Origin: Anaspis maculata
Lineage: Eukaryota; Arthropoda; Insecta; Coleoptera; Scraptiidae
Reading direction: 5' to 3'
DNA: 64,000 nucleotides
NCBI GenBank assembly: GCA_949128115.1
Contig: OX421966.1
Span: 60,261,416-60,325,415 of the forward strand
In this document: piece by piece, positions 48,111 to 60,135 of the stretch
Numbering within the stretch: the stretch's first letter is position 1
Layout of the letters: each line of letters begins with the position of its first letter
Program-made: the position numbers and the translations under genes
The notes under the pieces: model-generated
Database searches by the model: none
What the model was told of the DNA's origin: nothing
What the model saw: the letters and a program-made list of their open reading frames with translations, nothing else

Positions 48111-48677
48111 GCCACCCTTGGGAACATCAGCTATCCATCAGAAAAAGTTCCAAGGCTCTAGCTCTATTTCCCGAAGAGGCGTACAACTTCTTAATTTCTA
48201 CACGGACAGACGGACAGACAGATAGACAAACAGACAGACAAACCGGCCATATTAGAGTCGTTTTCTTACAAAAATGCGCTAAAAATCAGCATAAGCATTT
48301 GCTCATATTTCAGAGGAGTTGCTAGAAAAAGTTATGCTTAGCAACTCCTCAAAAACTTAAGCAGATGCTGATGCTATTTTTGTTTTACTAATACTACCCA
48401 GTGATACTCGTAAATGTCGGAATTTAGATTGTCGAGATTTGGGCCCGTCGGGATTCCGTTATTGACGGGACTTTGGGCCTATCGAGATTAGGAAGCGTCG
48501 GACCTACTAGCGAATTACCAGCTTCACAATCAAAATTTGAAGAATGAAATGTGTGTAGAAAAAGCAAGTGCCTGCTTGCTGATTGAGAGTTTTTTTCACG
48601 AATCATCATTTCACGATTGCTTTTATAGTTTTTCTTTTAAAGTTATAACGTTACGTTGGGCCGATAGAACACGTAAT

Positions 48678-48827
48678 GGGGAGTTTGCGATTCCACGCAA
48701 CGTACGACGTAACGCAACGTAGAACGTGAGAATTCCCCTGTAACTTAGGAATTCCAAATAACAAACTAGTCTATTTTCACGTTGGAAGTTACGTTACGTC
48801 ATACGGACGTGTGCACGCAATCTCCCC
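48678..48827. mobile_element. 150-bp MITE, AAT flanking repeat
   Basis: ggggagtttgcgattccacg with acgtacgacgtaacg is mirrored by cgttacgtcatacggacg with cgcaatctcccc. AAT lies at 48675-48677 and 48828-48830. The arms are about 36 bp. A 3-bp duplication hints at PIF/Harbinger, but the target is not the usual TWA. Confidence 0.6.
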
Positions 48828-49015
48828 AATTATTACTCTCTGCGGAGGCATCTTTACTGGGTGAACAAAAATGCATAACCGTGGCGCGTTTGTGCTCCGC
48901 ACTGCAGGGACCTGACGACGGGCTACCGGCTTTACGATGGAAATTTGAAGAAGGTTATGTATTTCTATTTCTTATTTGTACCTTTGCAAAAAAACACAAT
49001 TTAGGCTCAGAAATC

Positions 49016-49261
49016 ATGAGTTGTAGAACATGTTACAACAACAAAAAAATAGTTTTGGATTTTGGAAATGCCAATATACCTAGGCTCAAACCAAAGAACA
49101 TCCTTGTAACTTTTGAAAGAGACCTAAATGGTAAAATTATGTCAAGGAATAAACCCACAACTCCCTTCCTTAGTGCTGATATTCCCACAATTGCCTCTTT
49201 GAACAAATATGTACTTACTTTCGAAAAATTGCTTTCGAATGATCCACCGGGTACCAATTAA
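49016..49261 (+). CDS. hypothetical small ORF or terminal exon
   Basis: The frame is open from 48782 but its first ATG is at 49016, giving 81 codons (MSCRTCYNN to PPGTN) and ending TAA. The residue mix (LKPKNILVTFE, IASLNKYVLTFEKLLS) looks more protein-like than the other frames nearby. I recognise no domain. The upstream part of the open frame overlaps the MITE at 48678-48827, so it cannot all be coding. It might be a last exon or part of a dead element. Confidence 0.25.
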   Translation: MSCRTCYNNKKIVLDFGNANIPRLKPKNILVTFERDLNGKIMSRNKPTTPFLSADIPTIASLNKYVLTFEKLLSNDPPGTN

Positions 49262-52200
49262 GGTACCAGGACACTTCAAACTTTATGAATGACATAAAAG
49301 AGACGCAAACCAGAACCTAGGTAAAAAAGACCATCCATCATAATTAATCACCCATCACTTTCTAAGTATACTGCACTATTTCTTCACATTTTTTCCAATA
49401 GTCATCCAAATTTACCAGACCGTTAAGTACCGTTAAAATGACTGCAGTTTTTCTAGCGGCAAGACCTCTATTGCACTTCCAAGCTGATGCATTTATTTTA
49501 TAATAAGAACATTTCAAGTATTCACCCAGTGAACTATTTACTCTACATAACTTTAGAAATTATTTCTCTGCACATTTTTACACGGATATAACAAAAAACA
49601 AAAAATCATCTCTACTAAATACTTAGGTAGGCGAAGTACTCAGCACTGCAGTATATTTTCTTGGAAAAGTAGACAAGCTTATGCAATAGCAACAAATTCT
49701 TGCAAATGTCGGAATGAACTTTCAAGAAAAATATTTCATGAGCTCCCGACGCTATTACCCATCAATACCTAACTTCTCATGTGGAAAACTTCTCGTCGCT
49801 TTTCACATCTCAGCAAACCACATAATATCTTTAATTCATCGACCGAAGCTTTTTTGTTTCGTCGGGAGAGGAGTTCGAGACTTTCTACCGCGAAAGCCGT
49901 AATCGTTGCAATTTTGAAAATTTGCGGAAGTTTTTCGAACAAGTTTTTCTTGCGCAAAACCCATTTCCGGTGGTGTAGACACTCCAGCGATTTAACTATT
50001 CACTTGCCAATACAACCCAACATTCGGCGAGCCTAACTATGCATGACTAATCCAGTTTTTCTTGCTTTCATATTGCGGGCAGGTCCAGGTACCTATACCT
50101 GCGGAGCTGCTGTTTATCTGCAGACCATCACCATCTTTCATGACACAACAACACGACCGCCGCGATTTTTTGCGATAATCGGAAACGATCTGTTGAATCA
50201 AAAAACCGCCTGAGCGTGAAGAAAGGAATAGAAAGCAAAAGTTTCAGACTTGCGGCACGCCGGCAAAACTTTATGGACTATTAATAATACTTACACTTCA
50301 ATAATTGGATTCACCCTGAGGCGATGCTGTCTTGAGGAGAGCAGAGCCGAGCCGCACAGGTGGAATTTTCGATGGTTTTCTAAAATCCCACGAGAACGGA
50401 CTCGTGAATGATGCCGGTAACGGATTTGCGATGAAGAAGCGCATTCTTTGTGGTATCGGAGTGAAGCAGCTGAGCTGAAGGAATGATGGTCGTGATGGAG
50501 ATCGGCGCAGAGATTAATTATTATCGATTCTGCAAGGCACTTTCACCGCAGTGTGGGTACACTTTACTTGCTACTGCATGACACGTTTTCCTATAAGCAC
50601 CCCGATCAAATCTACCTCTACATACCTCTAATTATCTATTGACGATGACCTTAGATTTTGTGATATACGTCAGCCAGATAGTTGATGAATATATCTATGT
50701 GGCGGGCGCCCCATAGTTTATTGAGTTTACCACTAGTGTACTTCAGGGATATATTGACTGCTACTTCACCGGATCGTCCGACCTGGACGCCTTCGCACTG
50801 ACGAGCCTCCAAGAGGAACGGAACAAGTGTCTATGGAATTCTGGTATGATGGTCTGGTGTTGAATTAGTCTGAGAGCTCTGTTTTCAAGAACTGTTGGGT
50901 TCGCTTCGGCCCTAGGAGGAGCATTCATTTCGTGTTTGTTCTACCTAAAGCTGCTCTACTCGGCCTAAGTATGCAAGTGTACACTACCACCATCGATGCT
51001 GCTTGTGACGACTTGGTTTTACGTGAAATATTTCCTGCTAGCCAGATGCTTCAGTGATAGATGAGTGATAGTTAATAGATATAATAATAGATGGCGCCAC
51101 ATAAGTAACTCATGTTTTATTAGTTACCCAATAGTGTACTTCAGGCATTTCTTGACTGCGATTTACCGGATCGTCCGACTTGGATGACCAACGATATGAG
51201 ATTCTACGGATTCAGAAGTGAAGATGCGAAGTCGAGAAATCATGTTATAATAGCTCGCTCAGTTCTTACGTGTAAATTGTATTGCTAGCGCCCTCTTTCA
51301 AGCTTTTTTTGACTTTGATATTCCACATAATTCGATTTCAATGATTCCACGGCTTCTCTCGTTTTTCTCATTAATTTTCGACACGCATCCAATAATCTGG
51401 ATTCAGTATACTCTTCTTAGAGCTTTCATCGCATAATTGCCACCTATAGAGAGAACCATATCATTTTACCTATACACATAGAGCAGGATAAACTATGCCT
51501 ACAATTTTTCATCATCATTCTTATTAAGTTTTGGACGAAACTAGCTAATTATCTTTGTTATAAGATTTTATAAAATTGTAACGGTCGGATTTGCCAAAAC
51601 TCGGATGATTTAAGATCCACCTCTGCTTGTTCATGCTTTTTTCCGGCGCTCCTGACGCTTCCTTTTCTTTTTACCCTCCCATTCCTAAGCGGATTGGATT
51701 TAGATTTAAAGAAATCCGTGGCGCCGCAAAGGATCGAAGGAGGTGTACGCAGGACGCATGAAAATGCGGCGTGTATACCAGCCAGTATATTACCCTGGTA
51801 AATTCGTTGAAAACTGAAATCGTGTTTCTGTCACCATCAAATCGAATAGAAATCTTCGGAAAATATACGAAACTTTTTTCGTTGCGTCGTCCGTGCTTTG
51901 GCCGTTGTACTTGCATAGGTTTATAATCCATTCCAGACGTTTCTTGACTTAGGGAGGTGGGGATCGCTTCGGGAAATTCAAGGTATAGAACTTCAACGTC
52001 ACACGTTACAACACCTACGTTGTTTGTTGTTTGAATTCAAAATCACTGCACCAGCGAGAACATTTTTGTCTTTCGGATAGCTTTGGGGAAGGGCAGCCAG
52101 AAAGTACTACTCAGGCTGGGTTAGAGCTGCAGACCAATGAGAGTGTCTGGTGGCATTCCTTAATTTTTCTGTGGGCATCCCAGGGTTTGAGTCTGGTTGA

Positions 52201-52305
52201 ATCAGTTTTCTTAGGTCAAGCAGTCACGTTGATATTCCTAAAGAAATTTTATCCACTATGAATAAATAATAAGTAGGTATAGTAATATAGTACCTATACC
52301 TTACT
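49262..52305. other. no gene supported; one diverged direct repeat
   Basis: The sequence near 50736 (agtgtacttcagg, accggatcgtccgac) recurs near 51133, about 397 bp on, with flanking tttatt and tggcg-rich sequence. No frame, terminal repeat or RNA gene is convincing. GC rises near 50330-50480, but without a frame. Confidence 0.4.
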
Positions 52306-52730
52306 ATAGTGGGTTCACTCCAACCGTGATTCCAGTCGGCTGTGAGACTTTTCATTTTTCCAGTCCAGTCAGTCAGTCAATAATGTCCAGTAAGTACTTA
52401 TTTTGAAGCCCTCGCGAGGGTGCCATGAGGACTCGCTTCTGGGAGAAAATGAGCAAAGTGGGTGGCATGAACTCCGATAACTTCAGCTTTGCGGAGAAGA
52501 CGTGAATTTATTTTCGAAAACCACATAGTATGGAGGCATTGTGAACTATTCCTGATTTTTTAAAAAAACTACCCACACTTTCAAAGACGGGAAAGCTACA
52601 ACCCATTGAATTTTTGTGTGGATAGATTCATCGGCGTTAAGGAAATACTTGATTTCACTGCTCAGGACATCGTACTGGAGCAAGAAATTTGCGGAAATTG
52701 TGAAGGATGAAGTAAACTGCTCAACATTTA
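52306..52730 (-). mobile_element. TATAGTAGG-family element, partial
   Basis: One terminus (actatagtgggttcactcca, ccgtgattccagtcggctgt) is followed by sequence that matches 38700-39010 inverted: cttcgcagagaag-type, aaccacatagtatggaggca and tttcactgctcaggacatcg. The opposite terminus is missing. Confidence 0.7.
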
Positions 52731-53453
52731 AAATGTTGGTATCGAAAATTTTGCCCTTTTTCAAAACGGTATAACTTTGGATTGTCTCAACCGATTCCGA
52801 TTTTGTTTTCACGGTTATTTAGATACATCTTCCAGCAATCTACTCGATTGGCGAAATTTCCTGACTTATTTCAATTACATCCTTTACAGGGTGGAATGTA
52901 AAACATTGCAAAATTGTGCTTAGTCCAAGAGATCATATCATTTTTGTGAACAATTTTTTTTCTTCTAATTCTAAGGTTTTTTAGAATCGGACATCAGAGT
53001 AAAAAGTCACAAGCTCCCGAAGTTAGGTGATTTGTTTGGTGTCCCACTTCATTTGACGATGAGTGTATCTTTCCAAATCATAACCGTACAGTGCTGTGGT
53101 TCGAATTTAGAAACTGACAAGTGTGCCAGGTTTTTTCATTTTATTTATTGTCCACCACTGTACATCTCCAAGTTTCACCTAATTAGAGGAGCAATTGAAA
53201 ATTTCCAGGAGCTTAGCTTATGAGCCCAGCAAGCTAACGAACGGCTCCTCCGCCAATTGGACGGGTTTGTGGTCTATCCCCTAATCAGAGTTTCCAGGTT
53301 CGTGGCTTATCTCCAAGTCAGAGTCTCCAGGTTCGTGCCTTATTCTCGAGTCGGAGTCTCCAGCGAGCATCGTGAATATCTTCCATGTTTTACAAATGGT
53401 TCAACATATCGAGTTCATTTTCGAATCTTATCTATTCATTTTGGCTCTACACC

Positions 53454-54457
53454 TATAGTATGTTCACTTGTACCGTGATTCTAGTCGGCTGTGAGATTTT
53501 GTTTTCAAGTTTCCAAATCTTTTTTTTTTGCCCTGCATCAACTACTAGTAGGTTATTAGCAGGTTTTTCTGTGAGGAGTTTTTCAGTAACGATAACAGTA
53601 TTGACGATAACAACGAAGACATTTCTGGAACAGTGGGGATTAATCAGTCGGGTTTTGTTTCGATAGCTTTCTCGTTTCATACCTTTTCCCGGAGTATCAC
53701 TGGTTGGCTGCTCTGGCTTCATTTGACGTTCCTCGTTCGAACCACTTTTGGAAAACATTTTTTACGCATTTCCTCTGCAGACGGACGGAATATTTTTGCG
53801 GGACGTGATGTCTGACGCTTTTTTCCATTTTACTGGAAAATGTAGTGATTTTTCGACCTGTTTTTAATTTTCGCCAATGAACAAATAAATCAAAGTAGCT
53901 TTGACATTTGACAGGTGTCAAAAATATTTCTAACCTCTCGAAGCCGGTTCAACTTTAGGTTGATTGAAACTAAAAAAATACTAGGCGAAGAACTATTGGC
54001 AAGACAAGGAATACTCCAGCAGGCCTGCTGTCGCAGCAGGATTTACGTGTAAAAAGTTTAATCCACCGAATTTCAAAGAGCCCAGCCGCTCAAAGTTGCG
54101 TATTGAACCCACATTCGTGTGAATACCTTTAGTTTTCAATTTGCTTTCATTTTGAACCTTGGCGGAACGAGTTTTTGTCGGCCTTGAATGTCCCGCCGTC
54201 AAGATGACTTAAATTGAAGGCGGTCCCGTAGGGTTCTGGTGTCTAAATGACGGTAATACAGCTCTGCGCCCCTCTAGTTGCATTTCCACGTATGACAAGG
54301 TCAGTTTTCCAAGATTTTGATATTAATTTGATAAGAAATATAACTCCACTTCTAGAGAAGTCAGTTTCACACCAGGTAAAAAGGCGGCAAGCCTACACTG
54401 CTGAAGTAGAAAATTTGCCCAGCCAACTAGAGTCACAGTACAAGTGAACCTACTATA
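53454..54457 (-). mobile_element. TATAGTAGG-family DNA transposon, complete ends
   Basis: The left end tatagtatgttcacttgtac and right end gtacaagtgaacctactata are inverted copies. The interior (about 54180-54440) matches 38190-38450 in reverse, including acctggtctca-type, ataactccacttctagaga and cgtcaagatgactta blocks. Overall about 1.0 kb, no transposase. The 53700-53900 part matches copies at 39600-39830 and 58280-58400. Confidence 0.8.
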
Positions 54458-54479
54458 GTACATTAGCGAACGATCGTTC

Positions 54480-55800
54480 AACTAATGTACTTAACACAAG
54501 AAATGACCCGCCTAAATATTTCAACGGGGTTTGATGTGGTATTCTTATAGGAAATGACTCCTACAGCCCACTGACTATAACTTCCCTAGGAACCCAGTAA
54601 GCACGGGTACGTCAAATTAACGTCTGAAAACCGTGTTCATCGTTGAATAAATTAACGTATGACATATGTATTCCAACAGTTTTTTCAGGTTCAACTGTCA
54701 ACTTAAAAAATTAACAGTGCTTGAGAAAGGCTTGATTAGCATTAGTGATACTGACCACGGGTTCCACCAAAAAATTTAAGAGCGGTTTAAGCTAAACCGA
54801 GATTAAACGGATTTTTTTCTGGTCAATGTTGGTAGATTCACTTTGGAAAATACGTTAAATCGCAAATATACCACCCTTTAGTTAATTACTCAGCGTGAAA
54901 CCTGAATTTACATTGATCATTTGGCCAGAATCCATCAAAATAAATCTCGAGTTAGCTATCAGCTGGTTAAATATTTTGGTGGGACCCACGGTTAGCTAAA
55001 AACGTTTTTAGTTGAAAAATTAACGTTTAATTTAGACATTGACGAAAACATTCCCACGACGTCCAAAGTTATATTATTGCCAAAAAATATTGTTGCGTAA
55101 ACGGAACTTGTGCAACGTTCCAACGTTTAGTTACCGTTAGTAATGATTCGAAAAACGCCTTTGGTTAGAACATTACGTTTTATTTTCATGTTGATAAAAA
55201 CATTTCAGTACAAACTAAAGCGTTATGTTTCAGTCCAAAATTATCGTTGAATAAACGGAACTTCAGAAACGTTCAATTGGTCGAAAAAAACAGTGGTTCA
55301 GCGTTCAATTTTGATTGTTGATAGAAACGTTTAAAAGACGTACAGAGAAAAGCGTTACAATATTCGCGAAAAATCACCGTTGAATAAACGAAAATTGAGA
55401 AACGTCGTTCAATTAGTCTTATTCATGATTTAAAAGCCGTATCTGGTCAGAAGATGACCTTTCAATCAAGTTTTGATGGCAACGTTTTAAAGACGTACAA
55501 AGTAAAGCATTATATTGTTAAAGAATGATGGTTGAATAAACACATGCGCGTGATCTAAAATGTGATGCTTATTGCCTCGGTTAATCGGGGTCATACCGAA
55601 AGAGGGCGCCTTGGCTTTAAACTCACCGCTTTGGCCAAGACCAGTCTAAGTATATACGTTTCGAAAACATTGACTTGATGCCTCAGAAACGCTGAAATTA
55701 ACGTGTCATTAACGTTCAACAGGCGTTTTGAACACAATTGATCTGGCGTCTAAAAGACGTCCTGAAAACGTTGAAGTTCGTGCGAGTAAAAAATGTTTAA
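54480..55800 (+). repeat. degenerate tandem repeat (~130-155 bp), AACGTT-rich
   Basis: ttgaataaacg(g) recurs near 55247, 55381 and 55533, with an earlier form near 55093. Each is followed by a gaaacgttcaatt-type block and later by a gttttaaagacgtaca-type block. The spacings are irregular (about 133-154 bp). No coding. Confidence 0.6.
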
Positions 55801-56130
55801 ACGGCGACAATCGGCCGTTTATTCATCGTAATTTTTCAAATCTTGGCTCATTGAAAAAAGAGTGATTCGGAAGATATTTCGCATTATAGTACGTTCACTC
55901 CTACCGTGAATACCGTTATTATAGTCGGCTGTGAGATTTTGTTTCCAAGTTTCCAAATGTGAAATATAGAAAATCCAAAACTTTGCGGTTGGCTGATATG
56001 GGATATGTGGCACAATAATTCAAGACGGGACACGAAGTCGTCCGGACCACTTCCGAAACACATTTTTTGCTCATTTCCTCTGCAGATAGATGGAAAAATT
56101 TTAAAATTTTCAAATTATTAACATCACGTG

Positions 56131-58278
56131 TAGTGTTGCCGTCTAGACAAGACAAGACAAGAGTTGCCCTAATCTGGTCTTGTCTTGAAATATCTAGATT
56201 TTTTAAAAATTTCAAGACAAGACTCTAACTCTTGATGGAAATTTTTCAAGAGTCTTGATAGACTCTTGAAATTGGATTACTATAAAACCCCCTCTTTCTA
56301 TAAAAATACGTGACAGGAATATAAACATCTTTAAGCAAGAAAAACAAAGAAACTGTGAGGAGCAAGGAGCACTCTTCGAATAGAGACTGCGCTCCAATAA
56401 AATATTTTACTTGGGTATACTTACGTTGAAATTTTGAAACAAAGACCCACTTTTATTTACACTGAAATTTATAATTGGTATGAGTACTGAAAGAAAAAGG
56501 TTGCCACCGCCACCCCTGATCTGTTAGTAGACGTATTTCTGCAATGGGGTCTTATATAAAATGACACGATACGATTTTATTGCCGTGGGTAAATACCTAA
56601 ATAAATATAGTCAACTACTGTTCAGTTGAAAAAGTATAACAAAAAATGTGGCCCCGCGAAAAAAAAATTGAAATTCAGCTCACCGCAGTCCATCTGCACA
56701 AATCGAGTGAGTAAGCAAGTCAAAAACAGTATCAGGTTGCCACATGAACGTCGAGAAACAGTCAACGAAAAAGAGTCACAGTCGAAAAATAGTCGATCAA
56801 TCAACTTCAATATTTGCTGTTTGGTGTTCAAAACATTGCTGCTGCACGGAGAAATGTGAATAATCGGGTTGAAGCAGGACCCGGAATTCCCAGGTGTCGT
56901 GCTGCGGACGTGGTCCAATATTTTTGTAGAAAATATACCGATTGTTTGAAGATCTTTGTCAGGTTCCCGCTTGTGTCAACCTGACGCGGGCAAGAAGACT
57001 CACTTTGCTCAAGTTGTAAAAAGAACATCAGCTTAATTGGTACCTTGCCTTGGTACCTACATTGAAATGATATCTGGCTGCAGCATGTTGTCTGAATCAT
57101 TTACCTTTTATTGGCTATAGACAGTTTGTTTCGCAGCTATTCTACCAGAAATCTTCTTAAAAGCCTTATTGGGCGACCTTATTTCTCGAAAGTTGCTATC
57201 TGAGAAGGCGCAGCTATTTTTTGGAGGGGAAGAAATGAAGATGTTGGAGCAGCCCTTGAAAAAAAATCACTTGGAGGAAACTTTCGCATGAGATTCGGAA
57301 AAAAAAAACATTAGAGACATACAGGTCTGAAGAAGATGTCATGTGAATATACAGGGTGTTTGCAAACTTGAGGTAGAAAATTGAGCCGCAGTTGATGGAA
57401 TGCCCCAGAAGTGCCGGAAAAATGTTGAAAAAAAAACTATGATCTTTTTTTTTTGGAAATATGGAGGGTCAAAAGGTGGTCCTTCGACACCTTCTACTTT
57501 AGTTTTTTTCACGATTTTAGGAAACTCTTACCATCAGACCAAAAAGCAAATTTTTTGAACCTTTGAATATGTCTTGTAGTTTAAGTTAGTGTACAGAGTG
57601 AGTCATGATTCGCAAAAATCTATTTTTCCTCGAAAATGGCCGTGAAAGGTTCTAGAGGTTGTGAACAAATAGTTCTCATATGAAATTTTCGGCATGCATT
57701 TTTCAAGAAAACTGGATTTTCAGGATTCACGACTCATCCTGTAAAGTATATAAAATTACAAAACACATTTAAAGGTTCAAAAACATTGCTTCTTGGTCTG
57801 TTGAGAACAGTTCACTAAAATCTTTCGAAATTACGAAAATAGAGGGGGTCGAAGGATTACCTTTTGACCCTCCATATTTTCACAAATAAGAAGCCTAAAT
57901 TTCTCTCAAATTTTTTGTCTGATACTTTTGAAGCATTTCCGTAACTGCGGTTCGATTTCCTACCCCAAAGTTGGCAAACACTCTGTATAATATACCTTTA
58001 ACCCTTATTGATGTTATTTTATGTTGTCAATAAATTCTGTAAGAAATCTTCAAGCAGATCACACATTCAGTAGACAATAAAAAGCGTCAATAGAGAGGAA
58101 GATATCTGATTTTTTTCAATTTTTATTTTCAAGAGTCTAATCAAGACTCTTGATCTTGACAGCCCTACTCTTGTCTTGTCTAGAAATTTCAAGACAAGAG
58201 TTTCCAGAGGTCTTGTCTAGGTCTTGACGTCTTTTCAAGACAAGAGTCTAGAAAGTCTAACTCTAGACGGCAACACTA
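56131..58278. mobile_element. 2.1-kb hAT-type element, 8-bp TSD ATCACGTG
   Basis: The ends tagtgttgccgtctaga and, inverted, tagtgttgccgtctaga are identical over 17 bp. ATCACGTG lies at 56123-56130 and 58279-58286. Subterminal regions are packed with tcttgtcttga / tcaagacaaga motifs on both sides, as for transposase-binding repeats. TAGTGTTGCC ends and 8-bp duplications fit hAT. There is no transposase frame. The interior carries the nested foldbacks at 57350-57988. Confidence 0.92.
57350..57988. mobile_element. foldback element with a second one in its loop
   Basis: Outer ends tatacagggtgtttgcaaac and, inverted, tatacagagtgtttgccaac pair, as do agggtcaaaaggtggtcctt and its inverse. In the loop, tacagagtgagtcatgattc (57592) and gattcacgactcatcctgta (to 57746) form an independent inverted pair. 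This is a small element nested inside a larger one, which is itself inside the hAT-type element. Confidence 0.8.
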
Positions 58279-58570
58279 ATCACGTGCCTGACGCTTTTCT
58301 CCATTTTATTGGAAAATGTAGTAGTTTTTCGACCTAATTCCAATTTTCGCCAATAAAGAAATAAATAAAGCAACCTTGACATTTGACAGTTGCCAGGAAT
58401 ATGTTTTCGACCTCTCGAAGCCAGTTCAACTTTCCGATGGCTCAAATTGGAGAATATACAAGCCTTTCGTCCAAAAATGGGGGCCCCAGGCAATCATCAA
58501 CCCTTCCGCTTCTTTCAATCGAAATGGCACGTCAAGCCCTGAAGAAATATTGGCAAAACAAAAGTCACTA

Positions 58571-60135
58571 TTCTGTCTTCAATGTAATTTGAAGCCCTGC
58601 TGAGCCCCCTTACATTTTCCATAACTTCCGGAGCAGGGAGCAACGTTATGGCGTCATATCATGTTTGGAGCCTTATCGGGCCCCATTGTGTCTTCAAGTG
58701 TAGCTGGAGTCCTGTTGAGCCTCCTTATGTATGTTCGGAGTAGGTACCTACCAGTATGCCTCATATTCCGTTATTCTGTTCTACAGAGGTCTATTGGGCC
58801 CTCTTGTGTCTTTAATACCGTCGTTCCAAGTTCTGTTGAGCTCACTAGCACTTTTTGAGGCTTTCGAAGCACTAGGATGCCCCTTGTGCCTATATGTGGT
58901 ATTCGGCCTGAAATCGGGTCCCCTTGTGCCTTCAAGGATAATTTTGAGCCCTAATGACTTATGCATGTGCTTCATGGCTGCTTCATGGCTTCAAAAATTC
59001 CACACAGTCCTCTTTTGCCATCTTGTCTTATCCAGGCTCCAATGGCCCCCTTATTGTGTCTTCAATTTAATTTGACGCCCTGCTGAGCCCCCTTGCATTT
59101 TTATTTACCTCAGAGGCTGGGTAATTACCCTTCTGCCATCATATTATTCGGAGTCCTTTGCGCCCTCCCCCCTTGGGTCCTCAAATGTAGTTGGAGCCCT
59201 GATATGAGTTCTCGTATTTGTTTTTGTGGCACTCAGAATTCCAGTGAGCCCTTTTTTGCCTTCGTTTATTTTACAGACCTTCATTGGGCCCCTTTGTCTT
59301 TTTTTGATGACTTTCGGAGCTCTATCGGACCCTTTGTGCTTTCTCGAAACTAAAATGTGTAGTTTTGAGCCCTCATCAGCTCATTTATGATTTTCTTTGG
59401 CTTTCAGAGTACCAGTGAGCCCCGTTTCGCCTTTTGTTATATAGAGCCCCTTGGGTCCCCTTGTATAACCAATATCGTCTGAACCCTTTCTGAGCCCCCT
59501 TGCATTTTCCCGTGGCGTTCGGATTTCTATTGGGCCCCCTTTTGCCGTGATGTGTCATCGTTTGGAGACCTTATGAGCTTATGGTTTTTTGTAGCTTCCA
59601 GAATCTCAGTAAGCCCTCTTTTGTCTCCTTTTGTTGTATCAAGCCCCCTGCCCTCCTTGTGTCACCAATATCGTTTGAAGCCTTAGTGAGCCACCTTGCA
59701 TTTTTCCGTGGCATTCGAATCTCTATTGTGGACCCCCTTGTGCCCTCATGTGTCATTTGGAGCCCTGATGAGCTTACGTTTTTTTGTGACTTTCAGAGCT
59801 CCAGTAAGCCCCCTCTTGCCTTCTTTTATTCAGGGCTTCATTGTTCCCCGTCGTGGTTTTTTCATGGCTTTCGGAGCTCATAGGGGTTCGGTGAATTTAT
59901 TTTGAAGGAAATTCAATCAGAGGGAATTTATTCTAGAGGAGATCTTTCCGAGGGAAATTATTTCCGAGGAAAGTTTATTCCGATTAAATTAATTCTGGGG
60001 AAATTCCTACCCGGAGAAATTATTTCTGAGAGAAGTTTATTCCGGTGGAATTACTTCTGGGGAAATTCCTTCCAGGGGAAATTACTTCCGGGAAATTAAT
60101 TCCGGGGAAATTCGTTTCGGGAAAATTCGTTCTTG
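58571..60135 (+). repeat. satellite block C: GAGCCC array with a GGGGAAATTCC terminal array
   Basis: The same GAGCCC...CCCTTGTG monomers as blocks A and B fill 58590-59890. From about 59910 to 60135 they give way to a short-period array (ggggaaattccttccgggg and variants, about 16-18 bp). No matching inverted array is seen on the left, where the block abuts the split TATAGTAGG element, so the left end is probably lost. Confidence 0.75.

Larger units (their letters stand above)
55885..58575 (+). mobile_element. TATAGTAGG-family element split by an hAT-type insertion
   Basis: The left end tatagtacgttcactcctac with agtcggctgtgagattttg opens the copy at 55885. It runs to 56130 and resumes at 58279 after the insertion, following the order seen at 53775-53960 (tctccattttattggaaaat, gtttttcgacct, acatttgacagtt). 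The right terminus is absent; the copy stops where satellite block C begins. Confidence 0.75.

Noticed and set aside
48782..49015. Upstream extension of the frame at 49016
   Set aside because: It has no ATG and overlaps the inverted arm of a miniature element.
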